A stretch of 64,000 bases of DNA from Saturnia japonica (lineage: Eukaryota; Arthropoda; Insecta; Lepidoptera; Saturniidae): assembly GCA_033032175.1 (NCBI GenBank), contig CM065307.1, positions 9,548,001 to 9,612,000 on the forward strand, written 5' to 3'. The notes beneath the pieces are model-generated. The model searched no databases. It worked only from the letters and a program-made list of their open reading frames with translations, and was not told where the DNA came from. This document shows positions 28,801 to 37,800 of the stretch, piece by piece. Position 1 is the first letter of the stretch; each line of letters begins with the position of its first letter. The translations under genes and the position numbers were made by a program.

Positions 28801-31800
28801 AGTATAGGAGTTGTAATCTTTTTGTGAAAGGATAATGAACTCTCATAAACTGTATTTAAAAGTCTCCGAACGTTCAATTCCGATAAATTTATTTTCAGTA
28901 GTATAGGAGTTATAACTTTTTTGTGAAAAGATAATGAACTCTCATACACTGGGTCATTTAAAAGCTCCGAGTTCAATTCTGATAAATTTACTTTTTCAGT
29001 AGATATAGGAGTTATAAACTCCTTTATGTGAAAGATAATTGAACTCTCATATCATCTGGTGTATTGTAAAAGCTCCGAGTTCAATTCGATAAATTTTTTT
29101 CAGTAGCTATAAGAGTTTAATTTATTTTGTGAAAGATAATGAACTCTCATAACTGGGTATTTAAAAGCTCCGAGTTCAATTCCGATAATTTTTTTTTCAT
29201 AGTATAAGAGTTTAACTTTTTTGTGAAAGGATAATGAACTCTCATAACTGGTCATTTAAAAGCTCCGAGTTCAATTCCGATAAATTTTTTCGTAGTATAA
29301 GAGTTTAACTTTTTTGTGAAAGGATAATGAACTCTCATACACTGGTCATTTAAAAGCTCCGAGTTCAATTCCGATAATTTTTTTCATAGTATAAGAGTTT
29401 AACTTTTTGTGAAAGGATAATGAACTCTCATACACTGGTCATTTAAAAGCTCCGGTTCAATTCCGATAAATTTTTTTCAGTAGTATAGGAGTTAATTTTT
29501 TTGTGAAAGGTATAACTTCAAACGTTATTTAAAATCAGTTAATTGAATTCTTTTGAGAAAGATTAAATTTTTTTTGAAAGGTGAATTATAACGTACTTAA
29601 AAAAAATTAATTTTTTTTTCTGTTAGTTTTCCTTGTATTGAAAGTACGATTTACGGATTTTTAAATAGCGATTTTGGAATGATACTTTTATTTTAAAAAT
29701 TAGTTATAAATAAAACTGTTTTGTGAAAAGATAATTGAGATCTCATAATGGGTAATTAAAAGCTCAAGAGTTCAATTCAGATAAATTTTTTAATCAGTAA
29801 GTATAAGAGTCTATAACTTTTTTGTGAAAGATAATGAACTCTACATACGACTGGTTATTTATCAAGCTCCGAAGGTTACAATTCCGATAAATTTTTTCTT
29901 TAGATACGTATAGGAGTTTAGACTTTTCTTGTGAAAGGATAATGAACTCTCATACACTAGGTCATTTAAAAGCTCCGAGTTCAATTCCGATAAATTTATT
30001 TTCAGTAGTATAGGAGTTATAACTTTTTTGTGAAAAGATAATGAACTCTCATACACTGGGTCATTTAAAAGCTCCGAGTTCAATTCCGATAAATTTTTTT
30101 TTACGATAGTATAAGAGTTGTAACTTTTTGTGAAAGGATAATGAACTCTCATACACTAGGTCATTTAAAAGCTCCGTGTTCAATTCCGATAAATTTCTTT
30201 TCAGTAGTATAGGAGTTACATTTTTTTGTGAAAGGTGAACTTTCAAAAGCAGTTATCTATACAATTAGTAAAATTGAAGTGTCTGTTTGAAATGCCAAAA
30301 TAACAGATTTTTACTATATGTATGTGAAATTATATACGATACCTATAACAAAAAAACCATTTTTAATTTTTTTTCTGTCTGTCTGTTTGTTCCGGGTAAT
30401 CTCCGAAACGGTTGGACCGATTTTGACGGGATTTTTACTGGTAGATAGCTGATTTTATAGGGAGTAACTTAGGCTACTTTTACTTTTAAAAAAAATTAGG
30501 GTTCCGCACAAATAAAATAAAACTGGTCATGGTGAATCAATTCGGGAGCTTATTGGCTTAAGCTGAGTAAGCCATAAGAGATATTTCAAATTGATGTACT
30601 ACATAATTGTAGACATAAAAAACATCTACAAAAAAAAAAGCGACAGTATATATTATCCATCTTCTAAGGAACAACCACGGTAAGCATTTTTGTCTTTAAA
30701 ATAGCCGGGAGCGAGGGAGCAAGATTCGCGCGGGCATTCTGAAGTCCACGTGAACGAATCCACGGGCATAGCTAGTTCCATTATAAATATCTACTTAATA
30801 AAAAATTACAATCATAGGTAATTACTTAAAACAACTAAATATAGTAAAATACATGAAATTGTGGACTACAGAATTCCCGCGCGAATCTTGATCCCCGCTC
30901 CCGGCTATTTTAAAGACAAAAATGCTTATGTGGGTGTTCCTTAGAACTATCTTCTAAGGACATACATCTCTATATGTATGTTCTTCTGATTTAATAAAAC
31001 GATTAAAACAATGGTTATTTATCAATATTAAAACAACAATTATTGGTCAAAATTTTAAAATGCGAGACGAAAAACGATATTATTTTAATATTTCTTTCCA
31101 ATAAAAGGTATTAAAAACAAAAAAAAAAAACGTTTTGAAACTTGTCTTCCAGATTATTTTAAAAACAACCGTTTTCTTTGCTCTCCAACAGTGCATAACA
31201 ATAAGGAACTTATTTCAAAGAAATTGAATAAAATAATTATCATAAAGGCAGCAGGCAGAAATTCGTATTCGAACTAAACTTCAAATCGCTGTTTGAATAT
31301 CTTGCAAATAGATTTAATGCGTACCTAAGCCAATGCTGGAAGCAAACTGGCAAGTTAAGAATAAAAAAAAATTTTAAGAGTTATTTTTCAAAAACTTTTC
31401 ACGCGTGCATTGGTTTTGTTTTACAAATTGGCGCCGTGTTTTTTGGAGTAAATATACTCACGATTGTACTTTAATTTATAATTTGAATTTAAATATGGAA
31501 GTGACCTAATAGAATGCCCATCGGAAAATTAGAAAAAAGATTAAGTGTACAGACAGAACTACAGATCTATTAATATAGATTACTTACATAGTTATAAATA
31601 TTTCTTTTTAGATTTCTCAACATTCCCGGATATGTAGGGCGTAGTAGCTCCATGTAGGATGATGGCCAACGACGATACCTGTCATCACTCTCCAAATCGT
31701 TAAGCCAAATGATAGATGTGTCGCGAATGTCCAGACCATATTCTTCCCAAGAGTACGACTCACCCAACTCCAAAGACATCAGCTTGCTTATCAACTTCTT

Positions 31801-34800
31801 AGATAGACCTAGACAACAATATTGAAAATGATTTTTTCCTTACAATATATCACCACATTCTTTATATAAGAGCGTGCGCCATACCACAGAATACGTTGTA
31901 CGTTAAAATTTCAAAATATAGAATATTTTTATTGAATTAAATAATTCGAGGCAATGATAGCTCAGTGGTATCTTGTACGGACACCGCGTCTATCAACATG
32001 ATAGCTTGAGCTTTCGGTGAAGGAAAACATCGTGATGAAACTATAGCATGGTGGTATGGCTTTTTCTAATGATAGCTACCATCCTCAAGTTGAAAATCTG
32101 TCGCCAAGCACCAATAGATGTGTTCCGGCAGCTGCACCTGAAAGCCAATCTTCTATTAGGCTTAGCCTGTTACCATCTTGGGCCACATCACTCAAGCTCA
32201 TGATATTGGTGAACATAACGCGAAATCAACAATTTTTTTAGAAACAATTTTAGAATACACGCCACGTAAACTTATCACTACGACGACACGTGACGCTTTG
32301 CAGAATAAAACTTACATAGCGCGTACTTACAGTGTTACTTTTATAAACAATCATATGCGTTTTCTTACATTCCTACTTTTCTTATATTCCAAATTTTTTA
32401 CTCTCTTTAATTTAACATTAAACTTTACTTTACTTCATAAATTACTTGAGCTAACCAACTTGCAACCTCAAATTAAAACAGAATATTAAATATTTATACA
32501 TGACAAACTTCTGTTAATATCAAATAGAAATAATTTTTGTAATAATTATATACTTCAGATTTGAGAAAAAGGCAGATGGAGCCTTTATATACAGTAATTG
32601 TAAAAAATATTACCCAATGCATATAAAGTATTCATAGGGCCAATTTCTTCTCTCACAGCATCAAGTATAGCCATCACATCTACTTCCTCTGCATCATACT
32701 GAGCTCCAGACACAAGTAGTAAGGGTTCTGCAGGACGAAGCCCCAGTGAGGATGCCCAAACGTCTTGATTATACAACACCTCATCTCGGAATGATCGCGG
32801 CACATTTACATGAATAAGTGATTTCGTCTAAAATAGCAATAATCTAAATTATAGAAGTTCGCACTAACAAAAATATACTAAACAGAATACAATTATTTTT
32901 TACAATATCTTACTAAAAACGAATTACTAAAAATGTTTTTATATATCTTGGAGCAAATAGTTTCGTTATTTATTCAAAACTCATTTAAAATGTAATATTA
33001 TTCTAAAAATATGTACTATGCCGTATTTGAATACTTTTAGAACCTAGTTCTCTGTTTATATTGTTCCAACGAGTATGTTACCTGCATAGGGAAATTTTGG
33101 GCAATTGAAGTGAGGACTTTAAGCGCTTCATCACCGCCCGAGTCGTCCGCGTCGATGACCGCCGCAGCAGCCTGCATACTGAGCCCTGCATCTGCCATAC
33201 TTTCAATGGAGCCAATTCCTCGCTTGATTCTGATAAATGTCGTCTAAAGCGCTCCAAAGGCGTCCGCAATGCAGGAAATAGAGTCCTAGGGATGGAGAAT
33301 AACAAAGAATATGTTTTAAATTTTGTTTTAAAGAATGGTTAAAACTAAAAAAATGGGGCATGGGACAACGAAAAAATAAAATGAAGTTTTGAAACTCGTT
33401 CATATGGTCTAGTCAACAAGTTCAAAAACGTGAAAAATAGAGATAAATGTCCTAAAAATATGAGCAGTAGCTCATTGGATTCGGAATCATCTCTAGAAAA
33501 AAGTTTTTGAAGGATTTTGGTGTAACAAACTTTTTCCTAATCTCCATTGGCATAAATAATGGGATAAAAGGTATAAATAATTGGCCTATAAATTTGAAAC
33601 TTCATGGAGCCCTTTTGATATATATACTTCATAAGATCTTGTGATAAATGTTCGTAAAAGTTTATTAATTTATTAATTAGATTTTTTATAACTATTGCAA
33701 AATTAAATATCTAAAAAATGTTGATGTGTTGTGAATGTTTAAAATAAATGATTAAGATTATAATTATAATATGACTTAATAAAAAGTATTTTCCATTAAT
33801 ACCTACAACTTACTTTTCCTTTTCCATAATATTACTCAAAGTTACTTTTATTTTACTTACTTTAATCTACCAAAATTAAATCCATCTATTTGATTTTGTG
33901 GATCGTTTTCGTCATCCTCTTCAGACTGTACTGGGCTCTCACCATCTTCCGTTTCCTTAGGATTCGAATCATCTTGACTTTTATATTCAGTACTCTTTAA
34001 TTGCAATTCAACACCATAACCTGACAGTCGTAGCTTGGGTTTCCCCCGAGTCTGAAGTAAAAAAAAAACAAAGTGATTTAAATAAATCTAATATGAGTAT
34101 CTTTTAACCCATTTATTACTTGTATTCTATAAATACAGAAATATGGCTGTTGAACTGCTGCACAAGCTACTGTAGGTACCTAAATCGCGTGAATGAAGTA
34201 TTATTTTATTTAAACTCTTATTACTTATAAACACAGTCAGCTTTCTGTTTACAATTACTTTATAAATTGTTCCAGTTAGGATTTATGATATATGATTTGA
34301 AAATACTAAATCTATCTACCGTAAGCAGTACTATTCTTGGCAATCCTTGAGTGATTGGCACTTTCCTCTTTTATTCAGAATATTTTCTAGAGTAAATTTA
34401 TTATTGGAACTGCAATATAAGAATTTAACAGAAACTTTACAAGGCTATGCCTGGGAACACGTAGCTTTATGTTAAAGTGACATCGTTTTATGTTTTAGAT
34501 GTTTTTTTTTTAAACAGCATATGTGCCAATGACTATATATTTTGAATACTTTTTAAATTATGGACTAATCTTACTGGGAAATATTATTAAGTAGAATAAG
34601 ACTGTATTACAATATTTTTGTACAAAAATATGTCGTGAAGTCAAATAATGGCAGCGCCAATCATTGTAATTTTTTAGTGTGCCAATAATTATGATATTTG
34701 TATGTGACAATAATTAGTGTTTGTATGTATACTTGTATTTTTGGTCTATGCTGAATTATGGTGTACCTATATTATAATGTGTAGTGTATATCTGGCAAAA

Positions 34801-37800
34801 AATATCTAAAAGGTTGGAAATTGAATACCCAAAAAGCAGTAGCTTTTAAGTACAATTTGCTGGGTGGTAGAACAAAACAATTGGTTCGACTGGATCGCTT
34901 CCACCATACACCAGGTATAATACACGTCCCAGTACCACACTTGGGCCTGTCGTGTTTTAAGATCAGCCAGTGTATATCATGTAATCAAGCAGGGTGGTAG
35001 GGGTTGCGACCACCATACATACACATATTGATGTAGACCCACCAGACTGGTGCAACAAACCAAAAGAAAATCATAGATAGATTTATTACAATGTGTATGG
35101 TGGTCGCAATTTCTACCAGCCCCTCCGCTATATTACTGCATATACATTGACTGATCCAGGGACGCGACAAACAAAAAGAAAATCAGTGATGGGTCAATTA
35201 TAATGTGTACGGGGTCGCGATCCCCACCATCCCTCTTTATTACTGTATATTATGGGTGAGCTATAAGAGGTAAAATAAGACAACTTTTACTATTGTTCCT
35301 GTTCCCGAGAAATAACAGTTCAAGTAACTTGTCCCACAATAACAGCCTCTTACGCTTTAATAGGGATATATTATGTAGTAACACTTGTAATCATAGATTA
35401 AAACAAGTATAGATTGGCAACTAGAAATTGTATGCACTATCAATCAGTTCATCAGTCAATCAATTCCTCCATCAATCCATCCATTAATCAATCAAATCCT
35501 TATATCAAAATTGGATCACAAGTTTAAGAGTGAAAATGTAACAGACAGACAGAGTTACTTTCACATTTATAATATTAGTATGAATTGTAGTGCCATTAAT
35601 TATACTAAGTTACAGTCAATGATTGTACCTTAATGCCAATCACTGTACATTTTAAATTTAAAAAAGCCTTGTTCACTTAAATAGTAATAAATGACATAAA
35701 TTCTTAATTATAATATAATATATTTCAATAATCTGATACTGTTAAGACAATCAATAATAAAAGAAAAATAAAAATTATCTTCTTTAGAATTTTAAGCTAT
35801 TTCAATTAGAATTTTAAGAGTTCAGACAATAGTCCACATAAAGTGCCAATCATGGTTTACGGTATACTATACACCAAAAGCAAAATGTGTGTCATGACCA
35901 AATTCTATTTCTTTTTTGTTATAACATATGTTTGACTCTGTAATCTAAAATTTTCGACTACTTTTTATCAACCATCTGTTGAATTCAGTAATTTTCCAAA
36001 TTTTGATTAAACAATTTATTTTACATTCTATACATTTTATATTTACATTTAGATACATTAAAATGAAATTATATTTAACATATTAATAGCTTATAGTATA
36101 CTTCCTATTCCTCCTAAAAAAATGTAGGTAACAAAAAGAACCATCATACTGACGAAATTTTATCATTCATGCATATCATTCATGTATATCTTCTGTAAAA
36201 GTTTATTTATCTTATTACCTTTATATTCCACCTTACAACATAATTTATGGCACCCTTATCAGCATATGGAACAATTATTTTGTGTTTTGTTGTAAAATCT
36301 TTCATACCAAGCTCTCCATACAAGATTACGGTAAGACTCTTATTGTCACTGCTCGGATATGAATGATCCAACAGATAAGTCTGTAGTTGATGTTCCTCCT
36401 AAAAACAAAAAAAGCATTTAAATATTTAGAAGAAAATTTGGATTTGTAAATGACTCATGATTTAAAAAGAAGTGTTATAAATTAATTTTGATTTAATGCA
36501 TATTATGCCTTATTTCTGCTGATATCTAAAAGATACCTAAACTAAATGTAAAATGAAGTAATTTGTCGTTGCTCTGTCTGTTCCTAGATCTTGTGATATG
36601 ATTTAAGTTAAAAACTGCCAAAGCATCAACTTCACATTTGTTTTTTTAACTAAATTAAACACATTAATACTTATTGTTAAATTACTTTCATGCAAACAAT
36701 AATTAATAGTTTCATAATAAGTTTTTATTCATATTGTCCTTAATTTCATTATTATGAAGTAAATATATTTATTGTTTCCAGTGTTACTGAATATTTATTT
36801 CATTTAATAATATTGTTATCATCTTTGACTAAAACAATATACTCATAACTGATAGACTTAAAAAATAATTATTTCTTTTATAAATTGATAGTGATTGAAT
36901 ACTCACAACATCAAATTCATTGTGCAATTTAAGTATATCTTTCAGAGCATCATTGTCACATACTTTTCTTGATGCTATTGCAACAAATGTTTCACACTGA
37001 ACTTCCTTTGCACCATTTTGAATGGCAATTTCATCAAACATACGGACAGCTGGTGATGCAGTATGCATAGATAATGCCAGTTTAGCCATGCGCAACTGTG
37101 CTGGAGCCAGGAGTGTACTCGCAACTCCAATGCAGGCTTCATAGACTTCTTTATCTGTCTCTACAGTAAAAAATTTAACAATTCATAAAATGTTGTAAAC
37201 AATAAAAACTTATAATAAAATGAGAAATGTAAGCAAGTCATACAATGTACTCCTCTAAATTCTTAAATGTGCATATATATGTTTACTCTGAGACTGAAAG
37301 TAACTAGCAAAATTAATTTAAACATCCTTATTAATAGTTTGCACAGTGGAACTGAATAATGAACAGTGAAGTTGTAATTATATGGAGAATGGCTTGGGAT
37401 ATTTCTCTTAAGAAATAGTATTCCATTATTTATACTAATATTATAAAGCTGAAGAGTTTGTTTGTTTGTTTGGTTAAATACGCTAATCTCAGGAACTACT
37501 GGTTGGAGTGGAAAAAATGTTCTAGTATTGGATAGCCCATTTATCGAGGAAGGCTATATAACATCACGCTACAACCAATAGGAGTGAGGCATCAATGAAA
37601 AATGTTGCAAAAACAGGGGAAATTTATTCCTTTTGAGAGCTTCCACTGTGTGAGCTGTGTAAATGTTTAAAGTTATGCAACAATCATGTGTGACTAAACT
37701 GTTTCTCTTAAAAAGTTCTAAAAAACACTGTAACAGCATATGGATATCTTTTAAGGTTTACTCAATACAACCTTTTTTTATGGTAATAAAATTTGTTCTA

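Larger units (their letters stand above)
34052..36218. other. Uggt intron 3 (2.2 kb)
   Basis: Contains Helitron-derived fragments and a TCAATCAATC-rich stretch near 35.44-35.51 kb. No coding signal. Confidence 0.8.

Noticed and set aside
27537..30246. Repetitive open frames encoding repeated [20 protein letters not shown] peptides
   Set aside because: They follow from a satellite unit near 99 bp with few stops, lie in an intron, and break wherever unit length changes; no start, domain or splice support.
31950..32050. ATGATAGCTCAGTGGTAT resembling a tRNA or SINE head
   Set aside because: A box A-like start only; no convincing box B and no second copy in the window, so not annotated as RNA gene or SINE.
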